This document shows, piece by piece, positions 18,783-28,360 of a stretch of 33,008 nt of DNA (the first letter of the stretch is position 1; each line of letters starts with the position of its first letter). A program made the translations under genes and the position numbers. The stretch comes from Chara braunii. Its lineage: Eukaryota; Streptophyta; Charophyceae; Charales; Characeae. The notes beneath the pieces were generated by a model that saw only the letters and a list, made by a program, of their open reading frames with translations, ran no database searches and was not told the DNA's origin. Location: assembly GCA_003427395.1 (NCBI GenBank), contig BFEA01000005.1:7471150-7504157 (forward strand), given 5' to 3'.

Positions 18783-19170
18783 TCTTCTCCGATTTGCGCA
18801 ACTCTTTCGCGACGGAGCTTGGTGTGCTGCCGCGGAGATCCCCATATCAACCGATCGAGGTTCAACAGTCGTTTTAGCGGAAGCTTTGGGAGTTCGGCGC
18901 CTTTCGCGGCCGACTCAGAGCGACGTAACGGTGGTAGTAGCCTTCAGCGACGATTTGTGTACTATCGGCGTGCAGCGGCGCGACACAGTGGTGGCTGACC
19001 TTTACCAGTGGGGACAAGAGTTGGCCGCTGATTGGCGGCAGCGACTGGCCCAGCCAGGACGACAAGTAGTGGGGACCGATTGTATTGACACCTTCTCTCT
19101 TTGGACCAGCGCCACTGACCGTGCCCCTCACCCTCTTCCCCATCTCCATCCTTACCCCGAGTGCCAATGA
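18649..19170 (+). pseudogene. Unassigned coding-like frame after pol, part 1
   Basis: The pol frame stays open for about 173 codons after the TGA at 18646-18648. It includes the duplicated NQPSLLSVFNL and a segment such as TVVVAFSDDLCTIGVQRRD. I recognise no envelope, chromodomain or other family. It has no transmembrane-like stretch of note. It may be a pol C-terminal extension split by a stop or the start of a third gene. Confidence 0.4.
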
Positions 19171-19322
19171 ATCGTTTCTCCACCTTCTCTCTCCCCTCCG
19201 ACCTCCCGATCATCTGGCCATCCTGGGTAAACCCTCTTCTCACTCTAGAAATCCGTCCCTCCTCCGCCCTTCCATTCAGTTCTGCCTACGTTCGCTAGTG
19301 GTCCGAGTTCGCAACGATTAGT

Positions 19323-20105
19323 GTGTGTATGCTCACGGTGAGGTGCCACTGGTCACGGTACTATAGCAATCAGGAACTTGAACACTCTCACGAGATCTCG
19401 TTGGTGCTAGCACAACTGTGGCCGAAAAGGTCTGATACCGACGGTACGTTGGTAGGATTGTTGTGTGGAGAGATCACCAAGGGTGGACGAGCCACGATCG
19501 CCTACGAGTTCCTCACCTTTTTGTTGCAGCTCGTCGACGATCTACCGACGAACATCATCTCCTACAATCCAAGCGATCCGAAGCAGGCGGGACCTGAAAC
19601 CTTGAAGAGGAAGTTGACGCCAACAGTAATTTGGGCAAATTGTACGGAGGACTACGGACAGTATCTGAGCGATCACGATCCAACGGCTTAGTGTTACCTG
19701 GACTTGGACGAGCTTGCGCCTGACAACTCCGATTTCAACGAGTTTTGGCAAGCACATCGGGAGAACGGAGAATTGCCATCAGACGACGATCCAGGTCGCA
19801 TAGCCATCACTGGACTATCGGAGGAGGAGCTAGAAGCCCAATTGACTTCCAAGGAAGAAGGAGAGGCATCAGCGTCTGAACCCCGGGGAGCCGCACAAGG
19901 ACCGCCGCTCGCTCAAGGAGGATCGGCCCTGAATCCCGCTGCCCCCTCGGACGCTGTCAGCCGGCACGATGGCGCACCAGCCTCCCGCCGGCGCCGCCGC
20001 CCTTGCTCACCTTCTCCGGCCGCTTCCGCCCCCTCCGCGCTTCGTCCCCTTCCTCCTCCCGGCCCGAAAGTACCGTCCTCGTCCCGTCTGCCACCGCCCC
20101 CTTGA
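19323..20105 (+). pseudogene. Unassigned coding-like frame after pol, part 2
   Basis: One frame with a single TAG (19689-19691), 260 codons in all. The first half has ordered, non-repetitive composition (HEISLVLAQLWPKRSDTDG, FLTFLLQLVDDLPTN). The second half is acidic (LSEEELEAQLTSKEEGE), then Pro/Ala/Arg-rich. No recognised domain. It occupies the place where some gypsy elements have a third ORF. It begins without ATG. Sequence after 20105 (HGIVHFVDLGDEAEDYFPPL near 20442) may be a frameshifted continuation. Confidence 0.4.
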
Positions 20106-20851
20106 CTTCGTCCGCTTCCGACCTCTCCCTCACCTCGAATTACCCCTGAACTATCGCGTCTTCGACTCTTCGCCAGCGGCTTCTTCTGTCACCACTTCGC
20201 CGCTCGCCTCCTTTGCACGGTCTTCCCTCATCAATCCCCTTCCGTCCCTTTCAATATCCTTCTCTTTAGTGTCGCCTGGACGCGGTCCAACCACATGGAG
20301 TTGTACTGCGTCATTTCCGACACCTTTCCTGCTATGGAGGACTATGAGTCTCTAAGAGACAATGTCCTTTGAACTATTCCCTCCCTATATCCCGATTACC
20401 TTTTTTCCCTGTCTCGACCCAATCATCGTTTCCCCTGCGCACATGGGATTGTACATTTTGTCGATCTCGGTGATGAAGCGGAGGACTATTTCCCTCCGCT
20501 CCCACCCGAATGGCCCCGACCCCTTCGTCATCCCCTCCTTGTCGACTATCGCCGAGCAGATTTCCAATAGCACGGCAAGGGTGCAGAGCACACGGATAAG
20601 CCTGGGACGATGATGGCGTCACCTGGATGACCTCTGACGGTTCCAGCAGCTCGAGCCCGCAGACTCACAAAGAAATTGCAATTGAAGTTGACATCAACAT
20701 GAACTCTGGCTCAATTACCTGCTCAATGCGAACGTTCTCTCTCCTGATACACTTGGTTCCTTGTGCGTCCTCTCATCCCCCTCTCTCCTCCTCCGCCATG
20801 AGCATGCAATCAGGAGATCGCATAATTTTGGAACCCCCTGCTCGTCACATA
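20106..20851 (+). other. End of element A internal region
   Basis: Broken open frames, some coding-like acidic sequence near 20440-20520, no recognised domain. I could not find a convincing polypurine tract immediately before the 3' LTR. Confidence 0.4.
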
Positions 20852-23185
20852 TGTGACGTACAAGTTTTCGGATTTGCGCCATCTTCCGGACCCCTTCCGT
20901 CTATGCCCGATTAAAGGTATCTTGCGGAAATTTGTCAGCCCCTTTCCCTTTTTCCTTGCTTTGTTTTTGAGTGAAAATGCATGGGAATTTCGCGTGCCTT
21001 AATGAGTACGCTTGGAATTTGGCTCGACAGTTGGAAATCCCGGAATTATCGAAATACCGTGCGACCTTCCGCGCACGAATGTTCTCGGTCTCGACCTTGA
21101 AAACTCTGGGAAATTCTTGCACGAATATAGATCGACGCAAGATTTTTCTTTTCCGCGTCTATTTTGCGCGCGGGTATGGTATTTTCAATTTTTGAATTAG
21201 CATAGGATTGGGAAAAACTGCAACCGTTTTGTTGCCCATTTCCCCTCTTACTGACCGACGTCATGCCAGCAAGCTCCCTCCTCCTTCCTCCCTCGCGTTC
21301 CTCTCACCATCCTTCTTCGCGCGCACACACTTTCTCGCACCGACGGACTAGCTGGCGGAGAAGGCGGAAAGTCCTGACGAGTCGAAAGTTGCACTAGGTC
21401 TACAGGCGACCACGTTGAGAGACTGAGGGCCCGTCGCTCATCATCCTCCGCTGCTGCGATCGTCACCTTGCCAACTTAGTCTCAACGTGGCTTGCCCGGA
21501 TTCCATAGTCCGTCGTGGCGACCTAGTGCACCCCTCCCCGCGAGTCGGAAAGTCCTGACGAGTCGACTGTAGACTAGCTGGCGGTGCACTAGGTCGCCAC
21601 GACGGACATGGAATCCGGGCAAGCCACATTGAGACTAAGTTGGCGAGGTGACAATCGCAGCAGTGGAGGATGATGCGCGACGGTCGGGATCGTCGGCGTC
21701 AGAATGCGGACAAGTAATCTGAGTTGAGTGTACGACTGGCTCGGGGCCGTGTTGGAATTTAATGGCGCGTACGCCCTCTTGGTTGCAACTCTATTCTTTG
21801 GTGTGACCTTGCGGCGGTAAAGCCGAACTTTCTTCCATTCCTCGATCTCTGTGTAATTTCTCTTCCGATTTTTATTCCTCCTTCTCTCTCTCTTCCTTCG
21901 ATTGTGAATGGTTCTATGTAATAAGCCAGAGATTGGCGAGTGATGGAATGAGTGTGATGATTGTATTCAAATGGTTTCTTTCGGAACTCTTCCATTAGTT
22001 TCCTTGGTAGTCCCCCGAGCTATTGGATTTTGTCTTGTGAACGGTGGATGCGCGTGTATCGATCACCAAGGATTCTTCCCTTGACGTCAACCTTATTGGA
22101 AAATTGCATGATTGTCATTTTTCGCACCTTCCACAGTGAATGTATGCGCAGAAGATGAGAGTGAACGAGTACGAAACCCCTCTTGATTAGGGCGAGTCGA
22201 CAGCGGGGGCAATGTTGTTGGGATTTGGAAATACAAGAATGCTTTGATTTGTGATTTTCGAAGGAAAGTTGTGAGTATGCGACGCATGATCCAAGTACAA
22301 AAATAGTGGTTGTGTCTCGCCACACATTAACTTTCCTTTCCCTTTCTCAGAACCCTCTGTTTCTCGTGTTTGGCCTTTCCGATCGGATTGCTAGGATTGC
22401 ACGCACACGATGAATGATTAAAATATTCCTGATCGTTTCCCATGTGGACTAACGGGCTCACTCCGATAAGGCGCCAGCCTCCCGTAGCCCCTCTTGGCCC
22501 CTTCCCGTATAACGAGGACAGGACGCGAATCTGTGAGTGAGACATACGAGAAACTGTCGCAAAGATCGGTGGGCAGTATTGTTTTCCTCCTGAAAATCGG
22601 TGCTCTGGGTTCGTAGGCACTGGGTTTGTCATTGTGGATACGGACTTTCCGCCACACTCGTTACTACTACCCTTTAACGAGCTGATCGTCATCCCGTGGT
22701 CGGAAAGGGCACCCCATTGGCCTAATACCTTGTGTAGTGATTGCCAACGTCTCGATCACTACCAATCGAAGGGGTTCCATTACCGAACGCGGAACGAGGA
22801 CGAGCACACGGAAAGGGCCACGCGATTGAGACCGTCCATGTCGGATTTAGAATTGTGTAGCGTGCGGCGTCGGGAGATAGTGCGAAAACGGGATACTAAA
22901 CACGTGCCCGCTCCCTTCCACTCCAAACGACGAGCCGTGACCCGGTGGGAAGTCCGACATTACTTTTTAGTTTGAATTCAAAACTTCCCCGCATCGCGGC
23001 TTCCGCGCGCGCCGAAACCCGCCAGATCACTCACTTCATCAGACCAACACGGGGGATATCAGTTCTGTCTGTGTCCCCACACTCAATTTTCCAAAAATTC
23101 TTGGCACACCCCATCTTGATGTTTTTCGGGGCCTCCCTTCCGCACCTTTAGCACTCCGAACGGAAAACAGCGCAGGGCGTGAGGT
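20852..23185 (+). repeat. Element A 3' LTR
   Basis: Aligns with the 5' LTR from TGTG at 20852 to GGGCGTGAGGT at 23185, with many substitutions and small indels, so insertion is old. Compared with the 5' LTR it lacks the poly(C) run. It also replaces the 5' segment 10496-10885 (with its TATA motif) by 21341-21538, which includes an inverted duplication of its own sequence. Confidence 0.85.
21431..21682. repeat. Inverted duplication inside the 3' LTR
   Basis: 21431-21530 is the reverse complement of 21585-21682 with few mismatches. For example, CCTAGTGCA at 21522 pairs with TGCACTAGG at 21585, and CATCATCCTCC at 21439 with GGAGGATGATG. The right arm is the normal LTR sequence (compare 10920-11025 in the 5' LTR); the left arm is the added copy. 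A further partial direct copy (GGAAAGTCCTGACGAGTCGA) sits at about 21367. Confidence 0.9.
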
Positions 23186-24429
23186 TGCGCGTCACAAGCA
23201 TGGGGTGTCCAAAGGGGGCTGTGACGAAATGGGGCTGATGGAGATGGTGGCTCCTTGCAGCGGGGCCAGGGAGGAAGAGAGGGTTGAATTTAGGAAGAGT
23301 GGGATCCTGGCTGTTTGTTTCTAAAAGGCAGGAGCGATATTATCCTTTTCTCCCTTGTCTTTTGAAGTAATTGATTACTAGCTGTTTTTTAGCCTATGGT
23401 TGGAGTCCGGGAGGGAAAGGGGGTGATTTAGAAGTGGTGGCCGGTACTGGAGTTATGCTATGTGACCTGGGAGGAGCTTGAGGCCTGTGGAGTTATGAAG
23501 AGTGTGGAAGGCAAAACCAGATAGTCCGACGTAGCCGGCGCCGGGGTATTATCCTTTAACCTGGGTCAGGGGCTTGCGGCTAAGGGAGATGTCGAGGGAG
23601 GAACTTGAATGCATTAAATTTTCCTATCCGTCAGAACCAGGTTGGTCGACAGTGGGGAAAGTTGTGGTGCCCTGTTACCCTAGCAGAAGGGGCTATGAGA
23701 TCAAGTGAGTTCTGGTACGAGGACTGAAAGCCTGGACCGGCGTCTTGTCTGTTGAGGGGGAGAGGTTTGGATAGCAGGCGGGTTCAGTTTTGACCCTCAG
23801 CTTTTCTGATTTCAGGGTTGACCATAGGCAGATGGTTTTTCGTAGTAGTTGTCCATGGTTTTTCCAAAAATTTCCTGAATTCCTTTAATTCTCAGATTGT
23901 TAAATGAAAAAGAAAAAGGTTGCTCTTGGCGGGCTTGAGAACGCCTCAGGAGTCTGGGTACTTCTTGCAAACTCATTTTAGGCTTCTTGGATGCTGTTAT
24001 ATTCGTGGACTTGCGGTTTTTCGATGCCGGAACGACGCTGGGCAGTGCTGGGGGGTTGCCTTATGACCTGTTGATAGCAGGAGCGTAAGGCCTGGTAGAG
24101 AGATCTGGGGATGCCTTGGGGTGGGCATTCCAAGGGAAAACCAAGGGTTCCTGTCGGGACGACGCTGGCTTGCGCTGGGGTGAGTCGTGTTGCCCTGTAA
24201 CCTAACAGGGTGGGGGCATGAGGCCTGGGAGAGTTTGGCAGGGAATAAGTGTTAGAGAATTTTAGAGTTTTTTATTAAAGATTCCAGGGGTTCTGAGCAT
24301 TCGAAGGACTTCTGTGGCTTTCCTTTTTGACTTAGTAATTTCTGCTTGAGTAGCCTAGCAATAGGTCAGCAGTTATCCATGTTTTTCCTAAATTCCTCAA
24401 CTCATGTAATAGTTCTCAGATTGTTCTTA
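23186..24429. other. Region without a recognised gene, with diffuse repeats
   Basis: GT-rich on the top strand. A motif of the type CCCTGT-ACC-TA-CAGG followed by G-rich sequence and GAGGCCTGG recurs with variation near 23460, 23670, 24060 and 24195. Near-identical GACGACGCTGG occurs at about 24029 and 24158. No coding frame with a family signature. Confidence 0.4.
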
Positions 24430-24962
24430 GGCAAGGACCCCACAGGACCGCGGAAAGGAAAAACTTTGCCACAAAGCTGTTTCCAGGACCCCACAGCCTG
24501 CCACAAATGTCCTGGAAAAGGTGAAATTTCTTCCGCAAACCCTTTTCCAGGACCCCACAGACCGAAGATTGCGGCTTGGAAAAACATCAATTTGTGTTTT
24601 CACATAGTCCGCGGCCTGGAAAAGTCTCACGGGAGGATTCCTCGCTGCAATTTTGTGCCGACTGTAGAGGGTAGGGGGGAGGGCATGTTGTTCCTGGAAA
24701 AGTCTCAGAAAAGGCAGCAGCCAATAGAGATGAAGAGTGCCACAAACAAAAAAGAAAAAAAAAAAGGAAAAAAGAACAAAACAGACGAGTGCCAACGGAA
24801 ACAGGCAACGAATGGCTCAACTGATTTCCAAAGGGTTTTCCAAGCGCATTTGGCCCTCTGCGATGGGGTCCCGGAAAAAGTACTGTCCGACTTTCCAAAA
24901 TGACTTGCCCGCTTTTCGTGGGCAAACCACTTTTCCATCCACAAAGCTGTGGGGTCCTTGCC
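24430..24962. mobile_element. PIF/Harbinger-like MITE with TTA target duplication
   Basis: Termini are perfect inverted repeats: GGCAAGGACCCCACAG at 24430-24445 and its complement at 24947-24962. TTA flanks both sides (24427-24429 and 24963-24965), the duplication used by PIF/Harbinger transposons. The GGACCCCACAG motif also recurs in subterminal positions (near 24486 and 24551) and inverted near 24863, alongside many CCTGGAAAA units. At 533 bp with only a lysine-rich chance frame, it is non-autonomous. Confidence 0.8.
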
Positions 24963-25167
24963 TTAGCCGAAGCGAGGTAATGGCCCTGGTATTTCAAATC
25001 ACTTGTATAATACTATATTGGATGCTGGGCCCGGTTCCCAGCACGTGTTGCTCCCCACGAATAGACTGGAGTATTTGTCCCAAAAAAAATAAATAATAAT
25101 AATAAATTGTTCCCCTTATGTCCCTCATGATTGTTCGAATACAAGTAGATAGCCGGATCATAGCCCC

Positions 25168-25240
25168 ATGGCTCCGGTAGAACTTTCCCATATGTCCCCT
25201 TGCAAATGGCTCCAGTAGAACTTTTCCGTATGTCCCCCTT
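25168..25240 (+). repeat. Minisatellite, two-copy outlier
   Basis: Two units of GGCTCC-GTAGAACTTT-CC-TATGTCCCC, the same unit as the array at 26100-26372, on the opposite side of the 161-bp inverted repeat. Confidence 0.85.
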
Positions 25241-25317
25241 TTTTTTTTTCTTTTTTTTTAATGCAAATTTGCAAAACACCCCCACCAGTGTTAGTGTTGC
25301 TGATAAGAGCAGACACC

Positions 25318-25511
25318 ACTAACACCTGGGGAGAGGCTCCATCTATTGGTGGGGAGCGTCACCTGCAGGAAAACGGGTCCAGCGTCCCATACACAGAAAA
25401 GAGATCGGATGCTAGATGTGCTGATAAGAGCAGACACATCTAGCACCATCGGGGAGGCTCCATCTATTGGTGGGGAGCAACACCTGCTGGAAACCGGGTC
25501 CAGCGTCCCTT
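25318..25511 (+). repeat. Direct repeat, period about 124 bp
   Basis: The block GAGGCTCCATCTATTGGTGG, then GGAGC, a CACCTGC-GGAAA segment and GGGTCCAGCGTCCC, occurs at about 25330-25388 and 25454-25513. GCTGATAAGAGCAGACAC precedes both. The second copy is part of the left palindrome arm. Related but shorter sequence lies at 25020-25060 in inverted orientation. Confidence 0.85.
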
Positions 25512-26015
25512 TGATACATCGTACAACACATAGATTACTAGTAACAGTCGTGAAGTCATATCTATTGGTGGGGAGTAACAGTCGTGAAGATCTTGACGAC
25601 TCGGGGGGGGCACTGGGGCAGGTGGTCTTATAGTTGAATTTGTGAATTCCCACTCCAAATACCCCTCCCCGTTGTGGTGTTGCAATTAGTGATAGCTGAT
25701 GATACGGGTTTTGGGGTGGATATCCGGTTTTCATAGGGGTGAGCAGTTAATCCCCTCAGTGGAGGGCAATCAATGCTGCTCATCAGAATATGGACTGCCG
25801 CGTGCTCATCCAGCTGATCGTGCACATCTTTTGTAGGATTGACAGGTGGCACGTAGATATGACTTCATGACTGTTACTAGTAATCTATGTGTTGTACGAT
25901 GTATCAAAGGGACGCTGGACCCGGTTTCCAGCAGGTGTTGCTCCCCACCAATAGATGGAGCCTCCCCGACGGTGCTAGATGTGTCTGCTCTTATCAGCAC
26001 ATCTAGCATCCGATC
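25403..26015. repeat. Inverted repeat, 161-bp arms
   Basis: 25403-25563 is the reverse complement of 25855-26015. I see only two differences (CATCGGGG versus CGTCGGGG, CAGTCGTGAAG versus CAGTCATGAAG), so the duplication is young or kept alike by conversion. The spacer is 291 bp. No terminal duplication marks it as a transposon. A poly(A) run (26029-26039) follows the right arm. Confidence 0.9.
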
Positions 26016-26099
26016 GGGCTGTTCTCTTAAAAAAAAAAAGAGAATGTCTGAGAAAAGGTGAGAACAGTGACTGTGGGGACTGCCAGCATTGATTACCCT

Positions 26100-26372
26100 G
26101 CAACCCAGTAGAACTCTCCCGTATGTCCCCCTGCAAATGGCTCCGGTAGAACTTTCCCGTATGTTCCCCTGCGAATGGCTCCAGTAGAACCTTCCCGTAT
26201 GTACCCCTGCAAATGGCTCCGGACCGGTAGAACTTTCCCGTATGTCCCCCTGCAAATGGCTCTGGAAGAACGTTCCCGTATGTGCCCCTGCAAATGGCTC
26301 CGGTAGAACCTTCCCGTATGTCCCCCTGCAAATGGCTACCAGAGAACCTTCCCGTATGTACCCCGCATGTTC
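26100..26372 (+). repeat. Minisatellite, unit about 38 bp, seven copies
   Basis: Tandem units of the form CCGGTAGAACTTTCCCGTAT followed by GTCCCCCTGCAAATGGCT, each with a few substitutions; one unit has extra bases (CCGGACCGGT). Translation frames across it are repeat artefacts. Confidence 0.95.
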
Positions 26373-26427
26373 GAATGCAAGTGCCTAGGCGTGGCTCCTC
26401 CGTAGAACTTGTCCGAATACAAGTACA

Positions 26428-26500
26428 GAGGCGCATGGCTCCTCAGTACATAATGCTGGCGTATATTTTCATGCTCGAGGGGACCATTCATTCCCATTTT
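26428..26500 (+). repeat. Direct repeat flanking the 26.6-kb TIR element, left copy
   Basis: AGGCGCATGGCTCCTCAGTA through GGGGACCATTCATTCCC matches AGGCGCATGACTCCTCAGGA through GGGGAAGATTCATTCCC at about 28286-28355. The pair brackets the TIR element and adjacent TA and ATAG microsatellites. A (TA)n run lies at 26501-26520. Confidence 0.8.
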
Positions 26501-26931
26501 ATATATATATATATATATATAAACACTTTGTCACGGCCCCTCATTTCTTGTCCTCTTCTCGCTCGCTGCCTACGTTTTACCGGGCAGCTCGGTTTGATGA
26601 TATACATATAGGGTCTCGTTAGACACTCCTAAAAATGCCTGTTTTTAGGATTGGATCGTCGTTGCACGCGATCCTAAATGCGATTTCGAGATCGAAAATG
26701 TGAAAACGGCGTTAGGACGAATCCTAAAGAATTTAGGATTCCCCAGGCAAATTCGTCCTAATTTTTTCAGTAGCCCCTGACCTACTGAAATTTTTAGGAT
26801 TCCCGCGTTTGACGGAGTCGTGGCGACGTGCGCATAGCACCGTTGTCTTGGACTCCTGGTTCACCCTATTGCCTGAAACCCTGAAGCATGAGTTTTTTTC
26901 TTTTCTTTTTTTCTTTTTAATTACGACTTTG

Positions 26932-26962
<31 letters not shown>

Positions 26963-27162
26963 GCCCCGGTTNTTGTAGAGACCGGACTCCGGACACACGG
27001 GGTTGCCGACACAGCTATTGGCTGTCCTGACATTCTCTTATTCACCGTAAGACCACCTCCTTACCCATCCTCTCGGCAATTCTCCTAGCGCACCCCTATC
27101 CCTACCATCCTACCTCAGTATTACTACTCAGGACTATCACCAAGACAGTAGTTCTAGGCACC

Positions 27163-27600
27163 GGGGCTAGGCTGGACCAAGCGCGAAGCCTTGAGCCCCT
27201 CCCAGGCCCAGTTGAGGCACAGTCAAGCAAGCCACGTTACTCGGGTACATCAGGCGCCAGGCTCTAGTATTATGTCTGCTTCTCCTACCAACCCCCATTC
27301 TGGCATGTGTATACTATATATGTATTGTATTCTGGCATGTTTTTCCTTTTTCTACAGATGTCAGATACTGAGGCTGGACAGGGCCAAGCGCGAAGCCTTG
27401 AGCCCCAGCCAGCCCCAGTCATGTGTGTACGTGCTATCTGTGTGTTATCCATGGTTCTCGATACCGAGGCCAGGCAAGGACAAGCGCGAAGCCTTGAAAA
27501 CCCCAGCCTACCCCCAGTCATGTATGTGTATATGCCATGGTTCTAGATACTGAGGCTGGACAGGGACAAGCGCGAAGCCTTCATCCCAGCCAACCCCAGC
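27163..27600 (+). repeat. Interspersed minisatellite in the SINE-like body
   Basis: Four units built on GAGGCTGGACAGGG-CAAGCGCGAAGCCTTGA followed by CCAGCC-CCCCAGTCATGT occur near 27170, 27370, 27466 and 27550. The last three have a period of about 85-95 bp. Unit divergence is moderate. Confidence 0.8.
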
Positions 27601-27679
27601 AGTAGTGCGGACCCCCACCAAGCCCCAATTGAGTTCTGTATATATGTCTGTATATATGTGTAGGGTTGTATTGTCATAT

Positions 27680-27745
27680 GAATGGTGGGCCGGTCTGTGC
27701 AAGAAACCGCCCCAAAGTCTCTAGCCAGACTCGAACCCACACCCT
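27680..27745 (-). other. Second tRNA-like B-box region
   Basis: On the minus strand GTGGGTTCGAGTCTGGC resembles a tRNA T-arm and matches the pol III B box GGTTCGANNCC except at the end. No good D-arm precedes it, so it is a relic or a second SINE head, not a tRNA gene. Confidence 0.45.
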
Positions 27746-28021
27746 GTGTTGTGTAACTACAATGCCCTATCTTATGTGCTGAGTTCTGAATTGATGCCAA
27801 TGTATGGAATGCCAGAACAGGGGAGAATTTCAGAACAATCAATAGCTAAGTCAAGCAACCCACCACGCATAGTCAAGACCCAGCATACAACAACCAGGAC
27901 TACCCCTTGGGTGGTGCGCAGGCAGTGTCTGTAATAGTACCATGCGTCAGCCCAAGGGGATGTATGTCCATCCGTGCGTCACTCTAACACCCTGCCGGTG
28001 TCCATGCGCAAAGCTGCGGAG

Positions 28022-28092
28022 TTTTGAACCCGCAACCTTATACCACAGTGCGCATTTCCAACCGGTGCTCTAACCACTGAGCTACATCAACT
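28022..28092 (-). other. tRNA-derived SINE head (pol III A and B boxes)
   Basis: Minus-strand GTTGATGTAGCTCAGTGGTT, then AGAGCA, gives a proper D-arm (GCTC paired with GAGC) and an exact A box TAGCTCAGTGG. GGGTTCAAAAC gives the B box. The anticodon stem does not fold cleanly and the T-loop is too long, so this is a tRNA-derived promoter, not a functional tRNA. Confidence 0.7.
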
Positions 28093-28234
28093 GGACAATT
28101 ACGACTTTCTCTTAGGACTGGTCCTAAACGATGGTCTTTTAGGAATGCGTGTAACCACGACGCACGAAATCCTAAAAAACCTTTAGGACTGTCCTAAAAT
28201 TTTAGGATTCCTTTAGGAGTGTCTAACGAGACCC

Positions 28235-28280
<46 letters not shown>

Positions 28281-28281
28281 G
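28235..28281 (+). repeat. (ATAG)n tetranucleotide repeat
   Basis: About eleven ATAG units directly after the right TIR of the element at 26611-28234. Confidence 0.95.
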
Positions 28282-28285
28282 GATA

Positions 28286-28360
28286 GGCGCATGACTCCTC
28301 AGGACATTCTGGCGGAGTACATATTTATGCTCTAGGGGAAGATTCATTCCCTTTTTTTGA
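28286..28360 (+). repeat. Direct repeat flanking the TIR element, right copy
   Basis: Counterpart of 26428-26500, followed by a T-rich run. Confidence 0.75.

Larger units (their letters stand above)
9943..23185 (+). mobile_element. Element A: degenerate Ty3/gypsy-type LTR retrotransposon with PHD finger
   Basis: 13.2-kb LTR retrotransposon. Two LTR copies (9943-12520 and 20852-23185) flank gag, protease, RT, RNase H, PHD finger, integrase and a further unassigned region. The order RT-RNase H-integrase defines the Ty3/gypsy class. Many stops, at least two frameshifts and lost catalytic residues show it cannot be autonomous. The left boundary is set where the two LTRs begin to align (TGTG); LTR ends are not canonical TG...CA, and I found no target-site duplication. 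Coding parts are annotated separately. Confidence 0.9.
26931..28096 (-). mobile_element. tRNA-headed SINE-like retroposon, nested
   Basis: The insert is bracketed by AATTACGACTTT at 26919-26930 and 28097-28108, a 12-bp target duplication. On the minus strand it begins GTCCAGTTGATGTAGCTCAG, a tRNA-like head, and ends in a poly(A) tail (T run 26934-26959 on the + strand). Head, tail and duplication together define a retroposon. About 1.17 kb is long for a SINE. The body contains a second tRNA-like B-box and a minisatellite, so it may be composite. No coding capacity. One N (26972) lies beside the tail. Confidence 0.75.
26611..28234. mobile_element. TIR element (MITE) interrupted by a retroposon
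   Basis: Perfect 23-bp terminal inverted repeats: GGGTCTCGTTAGACACTCCT plus AAA at 26611, and the complement ending at 28234. The flanks give ATA on both sides, a possible 3-bp target duplication. TCCTAA/TTAGGA motifs recur many times in both subterminal parts. Removing the nested insert (26931-28096) and one copy of its target duplication leaves about 446 bp, a usual MITE size. GG-starting ends and 3-bp duplication hint at PIF/Harbinger, but ATA is not the classic TWA target, so the superfamily is uncertain. Confidence 0.8.

Noticed and set aside
24346-24903. 185-codon plus-strand frame
   Set aside because: It overlaps the PIF/Harbinger-like MITE and reads its inverted-repeat motifs; Lys-rich part comes from an A-run; no family signature.
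26100-26372. Regular repeat array considered as CRISPR
   Set aside because: Units are directly tandem without unique spacers, and the sequence is eukaryotic.
25806-26436. Minus-strand frames with repeated GxYGKVLPEPFAG units
   Set aside because: Periodic translation of the 38-bp minisatellite.
28022-28092. Functional tRNA gene
   Set aside because: D-arm and boxes are good, but the anticodon stem does not fold and the T-loop is too long; head of a retroposon fits better.
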